The translations under genes were made by a program, and so were the position numbers. 64,000 nucleotides of DNA from Rhizobium sp. BT04 (lineage in GTDB: Bacteria; Pseudomonadota; Alphaproteobacteria; Rhizobiales; Rhizobiaceae), in assembly GCF_030053135.1 (NCBI RefSeq), contig NZ_CP125651.1, positions 595,090 through 659,089 on the forward strand, written 5' to 3'. How positions within the stretch are numbered: position 1 is the stretch's first letter; each line of letters opens with the position of its first letter. Below are positions 8,743 to 18,019 of this stretch, one piece after another. The notes under the pieces were generated by a model, which worked only from the letters and a program-made list of their open reading frames with translations, made no database searches and was not told where the DNA came from.

Positions 8743-11700
8743 ATGCGGAAGGGGGCGCCGCTGATGCGGAGAGTACATGTCGGTAATCGTGAGTACCTGA
8801 GTACATTTGGTGGAGCGTTGAGTATCTGTCGTGCACCCTCAGCCTGGAGCGCAGTCCTAGGAACCGCGACGGTTGTATCTTCCACGAGTACCGATGGTTC
8901 CCCAAGCTTTGCCAGTAAGGGCAGCTTCGCCAATCCCGACGGGGTCGCCGTCCCGTCCTCCTTCACAGGTCCGTTTTCCTTCACGGGCAATATCATGCAG
9001 CCTGCCGCGCTGATCTCATCGGGCGGCGTGGAAACTGCCTCGATACCACCGACGACGACGTCGTCGCCTGCAGGCGACAGCGGCGCGCAGGACACGTCCA
9101 CCAAGACGGCGTCGGTTGCGACAGTGTTGCAGACGACGACCATTTCATCCGAGCGCACGGTGCTCGGCCCGGACCCGTACCAGGAGGCTGCGACGCTGCC
9201 GGCCGCGCCCACGCTGACGGGTGTTACCAGCAATACCGGCACGACAAGCGCCGCCACGCAGCCGCTCGATCCTGCCGCCGGTTCCGGCACGACGTCATTG
9301 CGCCTTGAGACCTCGACAGCCTCCCTCTCGGTGGAGCCGAGCCAGGACATTTCCACCGATACGGCCGCGACGCCTGCGGCGCTCGCAGCACCGGTGGCGG
9401 CTGCTGCAGCGGCGGCGACGCCCAACAAGATCGCGCTCGAAAACCTGAAGCAGGGCAACCCCATCAGCGAATGGGGGCTGGAGGGTGATGGCAACGGCAC
9501 CATCCAGGGCTTTGCCACCGAAATCAGCACCAATATCGGCCAGACGGTCGATTTCAAGATCGCCACGGATTCCACTCATTACCGCATCGATATCTACCGC
9601 ATGGGCTATTATGGCGGGGCCGGCGCGCGCAAGGTCGACTCCATCGAGCAATCGCTGACCGCGGCGCAGATCCAGCCGCACCCGGTCGTCGACATGTCGC
9701 TCGGTCTCATCGATTGCGGCAACTGGTCGGTTTCGGCGAGCTGGCAGATTCCTAGTGACGCCGTCTCCGGCGTCTATTTCGCCAAGCTGGTGCGCGAGGA
9801 CGGTACCGAGGATGCAAGCATCATCCCCTTCGTCGTGCGCGACGACGCCTCGACCAGCGATATCGTCTTCCAGACCTCGGATACGACATGGCAGGCCTAT
9901 AATGCCTGGGGCGGCGCCAGCCTCTATTACGGTGAAGTGCCGGTCGATCCGGCCGACATGATCGGCTACTTGCCGCCGAACTGCAGCTGCGGCTTGACCG
10001 CGATCGGCCGCGCCTCGGCCGTCAGCTATAACAGGCCGATCATTACCAATACGAGCCCTATCGGCGGCTCGCACGATTACATCTTCGGCGTCGAATCCTC
10101 CGCCATCTCGTGGCTGGAGCGGAACGGCTACGACGTTTCCTATATATCCGGCGTCGATGCGGCGCGCAGCGGCACGCTGCTGCTCAACCACGATGCCTAT
10201 CTCTCCGTCGGGCATGACGAATACTGGTCTGCCGAACAGCGCGCCAATGTCGAGGCGGCGCGCGATGCCGGCGTCAACCTCGCCTTCTGGAGCGGCAACG
10301 AGTGCTACTGGAAGGTCCGCTGGGAAAGCAGCATCGATGGCAGCGGCCAGGCCTACCGCACCATGGTCTGCTATAAGGAAACCTGGGGCACGAGCACGGA
10401 TCCGAGCAATGTCGGCACCGGCACCTGGCGCGATCCGCGTTATGCCGATCCGGGGCAGCAGCCGGAGAATGCGCTGACTGGCACGATGTTCCAGGTGGAC
10501 AGCTACCGCCAGGATACGATCTCCATCCCCTACGACTATTCGAACCTGCGCTTCTGGCGCAATACCGACGTTTCGGAACTGAATGAAGGCGAAACCTATA
10601 ATCTGGTGCAGAACCTGCTCGGCTATGAGTGGGATTCCGACATCGAGAACGGCTTCCGGCCGGCTGGACTGATCAACTTGTCGCTCTCCTCGGTCTCGGT
10701 GAGCACGTATCTGCGCGATTACGGCACCACGGTCGGCGATGCGGTAGCGACCCACAGCCTGACCATGTACCGGGCGGCAAGCGGCGCGCTGGTTTTCGGC
10801 GCCGGTACCGTCTTCTGGTCCTGGGGGCTGAGTGACAACCACCAGGGTCCGGCCACGTCAACCGATCGCAACGTACGGCAGGCGATGGTCAACATGTTCG
10901 CGGACATGGGCATTCAGCCGACGACGCTGGATGCGAGCCTGATCCTCGCCACCCAATCCACCGACACGCTGAAGCCGACCTCGTCGGTCAGCACGCCGAT
11001 CGTGGGGGCAAGTTTCCTCGAAGGGCAGCATGTCACGATCACGGGCACGGCGCAGGATTTCGGCGGCGGCATCATTGCCGGCGTGGAAGTCTCGACCGAT
11101 GGCGGCCAGCACTGGTTCAAGGCGTCAGGCCGCGAGAACTGGAGCTATAACTGGGTCGTGCAGGCGAGCGGCACCTATACGATCATGTCGCGCGCCGTCG
11201 ACGATAGCGTCAACATGGAGGCGCCGTCTGCCGGCAAGCAGGTCACCGTCACGCTGCCGGGCACGCAGGGCCTGTGGACGCTGGCGGAAAAGCCCGCGAC
11301 CGAAGTGGCGATCGATCGCGATTCCGTCGAACTCGGCCTGCGCTTCCAGGCAACGACCGCGGGCTCCGTGCAGGGCATCCGCTTCTACAAGGGCTTCTAC
11401 AATATCGGCGAGCATGTCGTCAGCCTCTGGAGCGCCAACGGAACGCTGCTGGCGACCGGCGTATCGGTGAATGAATCGCTCTCCGGCTGGCAGACGGTGA
11501 TATTCTCCTCGCCGATCCAGATTGCCGCCGGCACGACCTATGTGGCCTCCTATCACAGCAGCGGCTACTACTCCGCCACCCAGAATTACTTCGGTAGCCC
11601 CTATGCCAGCGGCGCGTTGACGGCCGTCGATGGCGGCGGCGTCTATGCCTATGGCACCAATGCCGGCACATTCCCCGGCCAAAGCCCCGGCACCGGCACC

Positions 11701-14091
11701 AACTACTGGGTCGACGTAGTCTTCGATGCCGGGCCCAACAGTGGCCCGGTTGCGACCGACGACACGGGACTAACCATCACCCGCAACGACAGCGTCGTCA
11801 TCTCGATCGCCTCGCTCATCGGGAACGATACGGATCCCAATGGCGATGCCATGACGATTTCGGCCGTCGGCAATGCGGTCAACGGCACGGTGACGCTCAA
11901 CAAGCAGAACGGCACCGTCACCTTCACGCCGACCAACAATTATTCGGGGCCAGCAGGCTTCGCCTATACGCTGTCGGACGGGCGCGGCGGCACGGATCAG
12001 GGCAATGTCAGCATCACCGTAAACCAGGGCCCTGCCGGGGAGACGCTGTTCACCTCAAGCGAAGGGCCGACGGGCGCAAGCTTCAACGAAGGCCAGTCGT
12101 TGGAACTCGGGATGAGGTTCGTCGCTTCGTCCAGCGGCATGATTACCGGTATCCGCTACTACAAGGCGGCCGGCGATACGACTGTGCATACCGGCTCCAT
12201 CTGGAAGGCGGACGGCACGCTCGTCGCCACGGTCACCTTCACCAATGAGTCGTTCTCCGGTTGGCAGACCGCGACCTTCTCCACGCCGCTGCGGATCACG
12301 GCGGGTGCGACCTATGTCGCCTCCTACCACACGACCGGCAGCTATGTGGCGACAGCAGACTATTTCAACACTGCCCATACCAACGGCTCGCTGACGGCGC
12401 TTGCCGGCAGCAATGGCGTCTACGCGGTCGGGTCGGGCTCGACCTTCCCGACATCAAGCTACCAATCGACGAACTACTGGGTCGATGTCGTCTTCAACCA
12501 GTCGACCGGCAACACGGTGCCGGTCGCCGTCAATGACAACGGCTATACCACCTATGCCAACACGGCTCTGTCGATTGCCGCTGCCAACCTGCTTGCAAAC
12601 GACAGCGATGCCGATGGCGACCCGCTCAGCATCGCCGGCGCCAATGGCGCGGTCAACGGAACGGTGACATTCAACAGCCAGACGAATAGCGTCATCTTCA
12701 CGCCGAACTCGGGCTATACGGGCGTCGCAAGCTTCACCTATTCGATTTCGGACGGGCATGGCGGCACATCGTCTGCTACCGTCAGCCTCACGGTCAATTC
12801 GCAGGCCGGCGGTGGGGCGACCTCGAGCCTGTTCACCGGCGCCGACACGTCGGGGGTTGCCGCGGCCAATGATGCCAACTCGGTCGAACTCGGCGTCAAG
12901 TTCATCGCTTCCGCCAACGGCCAGATCACGGGGCTCACCTATTACAAGAGCGCTGGGGATACCGGCACGCATGTCGGCTCGCTCTGGACCACGAGCGGCC
13001 AGCTCCTTGGCCAGGCAAGCTTCATCAACGAGACGGGAAGCGGCTGGCAGACGGTTTCCTTCACGCAGCCGATCAATGTCACGGCCGGCACCACCTATGT
13101 GGCGAGCTACCATTCCAACGGCTTCTATTCGGCAACCGCGAACTACTTCACAACGGACCATACGAGTGGCGCGCTGACAGCGCCGGCAAGTTCGGTCAGC
13201 GGCGGCAACGGCGTCTATGCCTATGGCACGGGCAGCCTCTTCCCGACCTCCTCCTACAATGCCACCAACTACTGGGTGGATGTGCTCTACAAGCAGGGCG
13301 CGCAGAATGCGGTTCCGGTTGCCGCCAATGACAGCGGCTTCTCGACCAATACCGGCACGCCTGTCACCATCCAGGCCTCGGCGCTGCTTTCAAACGACAG
13401 CGACGCCGATGGCGATGCGCTCACGATCACCGGCGTCAGCGGCGCGGTCAACGGCTCGGTCGCCTGGAATGCCCAGGCCCAAGCGGTGACTTTCACGCCG
13501 ACGGAAGGTTATTCCGGCCCGGCGAGTTTCAGCTACGCGATATCGGACGGCAAGGGCGGCGCGGCGACGGCGCAGGTGGCGCTTACCGTCAACAACCCGG
13601 CCGCGGGACCGGAGCAGAACCTCTTTGCGGCAAACGCGACGCCCTCTGTCGTCTCCGTCAACGACAACCAGCCGGTCAATCTCGGCATGAAATTCCAGGC
13701 CGATGCCGCCGGCTGGATCACCGCGATCCGCTTCTACAAAGGTACGGACAATACCGGCCCGCACAGCGGCTATCTGTGGACGGCTTCGGGCACCCTGCTC
13801 GGCAGCGTCGCCTTCAACAACGAGACGGCCAGCGGCTGGCAGACCGCGCAGCTTGGCCAGCAGATCGCCATCCAGGCGGATACGACCTACGTCGTGTCCT
13901 ACTCGACCAACGGCAATTATTCGGCGACCGGCAATTATTTTGCCAGCGACGTGACGAACGGCGACTTGAAGGCGCCCGGCGGCAATAACGGCGTCTATGC
14001 CTATGGATCGGGCGGGTTGTTCCCGACCGCCAGCTATAACAGCACGAACTACTATGTGGACGTGGCATTCAAACCGCAGCTCGCGGCCTAA
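8743..14091 (+). CDS. Second giant secreted protein with N,N-dimethylformamidase-beta-like domain and DUF4082/cadherin-like repeats
   Basis: This 1782-aa protein is a paralogue of the giant protein at 176-7204 with a shorter, different tail. Residues 1-225 are Ser/Thr/Ala-rich without a Sec signal. The dimethylformamidase-like domain spans about 226-730, with GHDEYWS at 490-496 and SGNECYW about 25 residues later. An Ig-like domain follows (about 745-840), then four DUF4082 domains alternating with three cadherin-like/VCBS domains (NDxDxxGD cores). The C-terminus ends in KPQLAA, like RPQLVA in the paralogue. The start at 8743 has gaagggg upstream, but the in-frame ATG at 8764 is possible. It is followed after about 50 bases by the second CobW gene, repeating the arrangement of copy 1. 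Export by the type I system at 15875-19455 is inferred from adjacency and the missing Sec signal. Confidence 0.85.
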   Translation: MRKGAPLMRRVHVGNREYLSTFGGALSICRAPSAWSAVLGTATVVSSTSTDGSPSFASKGSFANPDGVAVPSSFTGPFSFTGNIMQPAALISSGGVETASIPPTTTSSPAGDSGAQDTSTKTASVATVLQTTTISSERTVLGPDPYQEAATLPAAPTLTGVTSNTGTTSAATQPLDPAAGSGTTSLRLETSTASLSVEPSQDISTDTAATPAALAAPVAAAAAAATPNKIALENLKQGNPISEWGLEGDGNGTIQGFATEISTNIGQTVDFKIATDSTHYRIDIYRMGYYGGAGARKVDSIEQSLTAAQIQPHPVVDMSLGLIDCGNWSVSASWQIPSDAVSGVYFAKLVREDGTEDASIIPFVVRDDASTSDIVFQTSDTTWQAYNAWGGASLYYGEVPVDPADMIGYLPPNCSCGLTAIGRASAVSYNRPIITNTSPIGGSHDYIFGVESSAISWLERNGYDVSYISGVDAARSGTLLLNHDAYLSVGHDEYWSAEQRANVEAARDAGVNLAFWSGNECYWKVRWESSIDGSGQAYRTMVCYKETWGTSTDPSNVGTGTWRDPRYADPGQQPENALTGTMFQVDSYRQDTISIPYDYSNLRFWRNTDVSELNEGETYNLVQNLLGYEWDSDIENGFRPAGLINLSLSSVSVSTYLRDYGTTVGDAVATHSLTMYRAASGALVFGAGTVFWSWGLSDNHQGPATSTDRNVRQAMVNMFADMGIQPTTLDASLILATQSTDTLKPTSSVSTPIVGASFLEGQHVTITGTAQDFGGGIIAGVEVSTDGGQHWFKASGRENWSYNWVVQASGTYTIMSRAVDDSVNMEAPSAGKQVTVTLPGTQGLWTLAEKPATEVAIDRDSVELGLRFQATTAGSVQGIRFYKGFYNIGEHVVSLWSANGTLLATGVSVNESLSGWQTVIFSSPIQIAAGTTYVASYHSSGYYSATQNYFGSPYASGALTAVDGGGVYAYGTNAGTFPGQSPGTGTNYWVDVVFDAGPNSGPVATDDTGLTITRNDSVVISIASLIGNDTDPNGDAMTISAVGNAVNGTVTLNKQNGTVTFTPTNNYSGPAGFAYTLSDGRGGTDQGNVSITVNQGPAGETLFTSSEGPTGASFNEGQSLELGMRFVASSSGMITGIRYYKAAGDTTVHTGSIWKADGTLVATVTFTNESFSGWQTATFSTPLRITAGATYVASYHTTGSYVATADYFNTAHTNGSLTALAGSNGVYAVGSGSTFPTSSYQSTNYWVDVVFNQSTGNTVPVAVNDNGYTTYANTALSIAAANLLANDSDADGDPLSIAGANGAVNGTVTFNSQTNSVIFTPNSGYTGVASFTYSISDGHGGTSSATVSLTVNSQAGGGATSSLFTGADTSGVAAANDANSVELGVKFIASANGQITGLTYYKSAGDTGTHVGSLWTTSGQLLGQASFINETGSGWQTVSFTQPINVTAGTTYVASYHSNGFYSATANYFTTDHTSGALTAPASSVSGGNGVYAYGTGSLFPTSSYNATNYWVDVLYKQGAQNAVPVAANDSGFSTNTGTPVTIQASALLSNDSDADGDALTITGVSGAVNGSVAWNAQAQAVTFTPTEGYSGPASFSYAISDGKGGAATAQVALTVNNPAAGPEQNLFAANATPSVVSVNDNQPVNLGMKFQADAAGWITAIRFYKGTDNTGPHSGYLWTASGTLLGSVAFNNETASGWQTAQLGQQIAIQADTTYVVSYSTNGNYSATGNYFASDVTNGDLKAPGGNNGVYAYGSGGLFPTASYNSTNYYVDVAFKPQLAA

Positions 14092-14140
14092 GGGCCGCTG
14101 GGATGTCAGGCCAAGCATGCTGTAAAGAGTGAGAGTATCG

Positions 14141-15373
14141 ATGATGCGTGCAGATAACAGATTGCCGGTTACGGTTCTCGCCGGGTTTCTCGGCGCTGGG
14201 AAGACGACTGTCCTCAATCATGTCCTGAGTAATCGGGAGGGTCGACGGGTCGCTGTCATCGTCAACGATATGAGTGAGGTCAACATCGATGCGGATCTCC
14301 TGCGCGAAGGCGGTGCAGACCTGCTGCGCACGGACGAGACGCTTGTGGAGCTCACCAACGGCTGCATCTGCTGCACGCTGCGCGAAGATCTCCTGAGCGA
14401 AGTCCGCCGGCTCGCCGCTGCCGGCCGTTTCGACTATCTGCTGATCGAGGGCACCGGCATTGCCGAGCCGCTGCCGGTTGCAGCCACCTTCTCCTTCCGC
14501 GACGAGAGCGGGGCCGCTCTTTGCGACGTGGCAAGGCTCGACACGATGGTCTGCGTCGTCGATGCGGTCAATCTGCTTGCCGACTACCGGAGCGCCGAGT
14601 TTCTTGCCGATCGCGGCGAAAGGCGTGACGGGGACGATGAGCGCAAGCTCGTCGACCTGCTGGTCGAGCAGATCGAATTTGCCGATGTCATCATCGTCAA
14701 CAAAGCAGGCGATGTGCCATGCGCCGACCTAGCCGAGGTTCGCCGGGTCATTGCGGCGCTCAATCCGGATGCCCAGGTCATCGAGGCGGTCTTCGGCCAG
14801 GTGCCGCTTTCCGCGATCATGGATACCGGCCTCTTCAGTGAGGCCAAGGCCGCCCGCCATCCGCTCTGGCACAAGGAGCTTTATGGCTGGGGCGATCATG
14901 TGCCGGAGACCGAGGAATACGGCATTTCAAGCTTCGTCTATCGCAGCCGCCGGCCCTTCGATCCCGCGCGGCTGAGCCGCATACTCGGGCAGCCATTAGC
15001 CGGCGTCATCAGGGCGAAAGGGCATTTCTGGCTGGCGACCCGGCCGGATGAGATCGGCCTGCTGTCGATTGCCGGCACGCAATACCGCATCGACACCAGG
15101 GGGTTCTGGTGGGCCTCGGTGCCGCGGGCGCACTGGCCGCGCCATCCGCAATTCCGCCAGTTGCTCGACCGGCATTGGGACGATGTCTGGGGCGACCGCC
15201 GCCAGGAGCTGGTCTTCATCGGTTCCGGCTTCGACAAGGACGCCATCCGCATCGCGCTCGACGATTGCCTGACCGGGGAGGAGACCGGTTTCGACCCGCA
15301 GACCGCCGTCGGCCTTCGCGATCCGTTTCCGGCATGGCCGCACGATACGCATGCATCGGACCGAAAAGTGTGA
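14141..15373 (+). CDS. CobW/COG0523-family GTPase, putative metal chaperone (copy 2)
   Basis: This 410-aa protein is closely similar along its length to the GTPase at 7301-8491. Walker A GFLGAGKT lies at residues 15-22, the metal motif GCICC gives Cys75, Cys77 and Cys78, and CobW_C follows. I chose the ATG at 14141, preceded by gagag; a GTG at 14129 is an alternative. The family binds GTP and a divalent metal and delivers it to client proteins. Both copies share DPFPAW near the end, but copy 1 stops there, while this one continues for about a dozen residues encoded within a palindromic intergenic repeat (15351-15399). The extension is probably an accident of repeat insertion. It is probably co-transcribed with the second giant gene. 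Confidence 0.9.
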   Translation: MMRADNRLPVTVLAGFLGAGKTTVLNHVLSNREGRRVAVIVNDMSEVNIDADLLREGGADLLRTDETLVELTNGCICCTLREDLLSEVRRLAAAGRFDYLLIEGTGIAEPLPVAATFSFRDESGAALCDVARLDTMVCVVDAVNLLADYRSAEFLADRGERRDGDDERKLVDLLVEQIEFADVIIVNKAGDVPCADLAEVRRVIAALNPDAQVIEAVFGQVPLSAIMDTGLFSEAKAARHPLWHKELYGWGDHVPETEEYGISSFVYRSRRPFDPARLSRILGQPLAGVIRAKGHFWLATRPDEIGLLSIAGTQYRIDTRGFWWASVPRAHWPRHPQFRQLLDRHWDDVWGDRRQELVFIGSGFDKDAIRIALDDCLTGEETGFDPQTAVGLRDPFPAWPHDTHASDRKV

Positions 15374-15399
15374 AGCGGTTTTCGGATAATCCGATGCAT
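15351..15399. repeat. Rhizobial-type intergenic palindromic repeat running into the CobW copy 2 stop
   Basis: Perfect 10-bp arms atgcatcgga (15351-15360) and tccgatgcat (15390-15399) enclose a core containing gtgaagcggttttcgg, a sequence I recognise from dispersed Rhizobium intergenic repeats. The stop codon of the CobW gene lies inside it at 15371-15373. Confidence 0.6.
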
Positions 15400-15446
15400 C
15401 GACTCAAAGGTGAACAGGTTTTGATTATCAACCAGAGGAGAGAACA

Positions 15447-15755
15447 ATGAGCAGCGAACTTTATGCAGACGGTATCGGCGAAATCACCATCACCGGGACG
15501 ATCGTGCGCATCGACCTGATGTCGCTCTCGGCCACCGAGCGTGACGCCAACAACAATCCGAAGCCGGTTTTCCGCCAGCGCATCATCATGCCTGTCGATG
15601 CTTTCGCCAATGCGGTCGATCTCATGCAGAAGGCGCTCGGCGGCTTGGTCGAGGCGGGGGCGGTCCGTCGCATCGGCGATATGTCGACCGCGGCGGCTGC
15701 CGATATCCAGTCGGTGCAGGGCGGCGCTTCGAACGCCTCGCCGAACTTCAACTGA
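15447..15755 (+). CDS. Small conserved-looking protein between CobW and the type I exporter
   Basis: This 102-aa protein has a strong ribosome site (gaggagag, 6 bases before the ATG). I do not recognise it firmly. The pattern of an N-terminal beta-rich stretch (GEITITGTIVRIDLMSL) followed by RQRIIMPVDAFANAVDLM recalls small DUF3467-like proteins. It has no signal peptide or membrane segment, and the C-terminal 20 residues are low-complexity. Its place between a GTPase gene and the exporter, on the same strand, suggests it belongs to the secretion module, perhaps as an accessory or cytoplasmic chaperone; that is a guess from context. Confidence 0.7.
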   Translation: MSSELYADGIGEITITGTIVRIDLMSLSATERDANNNPKPVFRQRIIMPVDAFANAVDLMQKALGGLVEAGAVRRIGDMSTAAAADIQSVQGGASNASPNFN

Positions 15756-15874
15756 GAAGACAGGGATGGGAGCGCCGTGCGTCCATTCGGACGCACAGAG
15801 GACGCTCCGACTGATTGAAACTAAGCCTGATCTCGTTTTGTTTCCGGGGGGCTCCTATTGTTTCGGGTGGGCCA

Positions 15875-18019
15875 ATGAGCGGTTTTCTGCATACCAACCT
15901 GCACTGTCTTGCGTTCGTCGCGCGTCATCATGGCGTCGACCTTTCGCCTGAGCGATTGCAGCACGATTACGCGGTCGGCGACGAACCCGTCGCCGTGCGG
16001 CGGTTGCTGCGTATGGCCAAGGACGCCGGCCTGCGGGCCAGGCATCTCAACCTCGACTGGCAGTCCCTGTCCCGGCTGGGCGAAGCTTTCCCGGTGCTTG
16101 CCGAACTTGCGAACGGCAACTGGGTCGTCATCGCCGGAACGGTGGGGAGCGGGGAGGACGAGAGAATACGCGTTCTCGACCCGCTCGCCACGCGCCCCGA
16201 CGTCATGCTGCTGAGCGAGGAGCAATTCTCGAAGGCCTGGCCCGGATCGGTGGTTCTCCTCAAGCGCAACTATCGCATGTCGGACGAGGACCGGCCGTTC
16301 GGCTTCCGGTGGTTCGTACCTGAGATCATCAAGCAGCGAAGCTTCTTCCGGGACGTGGCACTCGCCGCCTTCGTGCTTTACGGCCTCGGGCTGACGACGC
16401 CGATCTTCTTTCAGCTCGTCATCGACAAGGTGCTCGTCCACCAGAGCTATGCGACGCTGACGGTTCTGACGATCGGTATTGCTATCGCGCTCGTCTTCGA
16501 CGCGACCTTCAGCTTCCTGCGCCGTTATCTGCTGCTCTTCGCGACGAACAGGATCGACATCCGCGTCGCCACCCGCACTTTCGGCCATCTGCTCAATCTG
16601 CCGATCGCGCTTTTCGAGCAGGCCTCGGCCGGCGTTCTCGTCAAGCATATGCAGCAGACTGGGCGCATCCGCGAATTCCTGACCGGCCGGCTGTTCCTGA
16701 CCCTTCTGGACGGCGTCTCGCTTTTTGTCTTCGTGCCGATCCTGCTTCTCTATAGCGTCAAGCTGACGCTTGTCGTGCTCGGTTTCGCAGCCCTCGTCGG
16801 CCTCGTGGTGATGATGCTCGTCGGCCCGTTCCAGCGCCGCTTGCAGGCGCTCTACCAGGCCGAAGGCGACCGGCAGGCACTGCTGGTGGAAACCGTGCAC
16901 GGCATGCGCACCGTCAAATCGCTGGCGCTGGAGCCGCGCCAACGCAAGGTGTGGGACGATTATTCGGCCCAGTCGATCTCCGTGCGTTTCCGGGTCGACA
17001 AGATCTCGACCATCGCCCAGTCGCTGACCGGGCTGCTGGAGAAGCTGATGAGTGTCGCGATCATCGGCCTCGGCGCGCTCGATGTGTTCAGTGGCTCGAT
17101 GACCATCGGTGCGCTTGTTGCCTTCAACATGCTCGCCGGCCGGGTCTCCGGACCGCTGGTGCAGATCGTCACCATGGTGCATGAATATCAGGAAGTGGCG
17201 CTCTCGGTGCGCATGCTCGGCGAGATCATGAACCAGCGGCCGGAGCAGGCGGGCCGCGGGCGAGGTGTCCGGCCGCATCTGAAGGGCCGCATCGAATTCG
17301 ACAGGGTCACCTTCCGCTACAGCCCGGATAGCGCGCCGGCGCTCGACAACGTCTCCTTCGCCATTCCGGCGGGCTGCGTCTTCGGCGTGGTCGGCAAGAG
17401 CGGCTCGGGCAAGACGACGATCACAAGGCTGATCCAGGGGCTCTATCAGAGTCAGGAAGGCCTCGTGCGCATGGATGGTTATGACAGCCGCGAGATCGAC
17501 CTGGTGCATCTGAGAACCAGCATCGGCGTCGTGCTGCAGGATAGTTTCCTGTTTCGCGGCTCGGTTCGCGAGAATATCGCCGCCGCCAAGCCCGATGCCA
17601 GCATCGAGGAGATCATGGAAGTCGCCCGCATCGCCGGCGCCGAGGAATTCATCGAGCGTCTGCCGCGCGGCTTCGACACCATGCTGGAAGAAAACGCCGC
17701 CAACCTGTCGGGCGGCCAGAAGCAGCGCCTGGCGATTGCCCGCGCGCTGATCACCGATCCGAAGCTCTTGATCTTCGACGAGGCGACGAGCGCGCTCGAC
17801 CCTGACAGCGAGGCGATCATCCGCGATAATCTCAGCCGCATCGCCGCCGGCCGCACCGTCGTCATCGTCTCGCACCGGCTTTCGACGCTCGTCGATGCCG
17901 ATGCCATTCTCGTCATCGATCGCGGCAAGGTCGCCGATATCGGCCGGCACGATCAGCTCGTGTCGCGCTGCATGACCTACCGTCACCTCTGGGCACAACA
18001 GATGAGGCAGGTTGCATGA
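15875..18019 (+). CDS. Type I secretion ABC transporter, permease/ATPase with C39-like domain
   Basis: This protein of about 714 aa has the HlyB layout. An N-terminal C39-like domain (1-130) is followed by a six-helix exporter membrane domain (about 155-430) and a nucleotide-binding domain with Walker A GKSGSGKTT near 507, signature LSGGQKQR, Walker B LLIFDEATSALD and a switch histidine in SHRLST. In the C39-like domain the catalytic Cys position is occupied by Thr, four residues before Cys11. It should therefore bind rather than cleave its substrates, as in RTX exporters that read a C-terminal signal. I chose the ATG at 15875, with gggtggg upstream and the usual start of this domain; an earlier in-frame start near 15815 adds 20 unlikely residues. 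It overlaps the adaptor gene by 4 bases (ATGA). Confidence 0.93.
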   Translation: MSGFLHTNLHCLAFVARHHGVDLSPERLQHDYAVGDEPVAVRRLLRMAKDAGLRARHLNLDWQSLSRLGEAFPVLAELANGNWVVIAGTVGSGEDERIRVLDPLATRPDVMLLSEEQFSKAWPGSVVLLKRNYRMSDEDRPFGFRWFVPEIIKQRSFFRDVALAAFVLYGLGLTTPIFFQLVIDKVLVHQSYATLTVLTIGIAIALVFDATFSFLRRYLLLFATNRIDIRVATRTFGHLLNLPIALFEQASAGVLVKHMQQTGRIREFLTGRLFLTLLDGVSLFVFVPILLLYSVKLTLVVLGFAALVGLVVMMLVGPFQRRLQALYQAEGDRQALLVETVHGMRTVKSLALEPRQRKVWDDYSAQSISVRFRVDKISTIAQSLTGLLEKLMSVAIIGLGALDVFSGSMTIGALVAFNMLAGRVSGPLVQIVTMVHEYQEVALSVRMLGEIMNQRPEQAGRGRGVRPHLKGRIEFDRVTFRYSPDSAPALDNVSFAIPAGCVFGVVGKSGSGKTTITRLIQGLYQSQEGLVRMDGYDSREIDLVHLRTSIGVVLQDSFLFRGSVRENIAAAKPDASIEEIMEVARIAGAEEFIERLPRGFDTMLEENAANLSGGQKQRLAIARALITDPKLLIFDEATSALDPDSEAIIRDNLSRIAAGRTVVIVSHRLSTLVDADAILVIDRGKVADIGRHDQLVSRCMTYRHLWAQQMRQVA

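Noticed and set aside
15821..17998. 725-aa minus-strand frame opposite the type I exporter
   Set aside because: Antisense shadow of a gene with all ABC motifs on the + strand.
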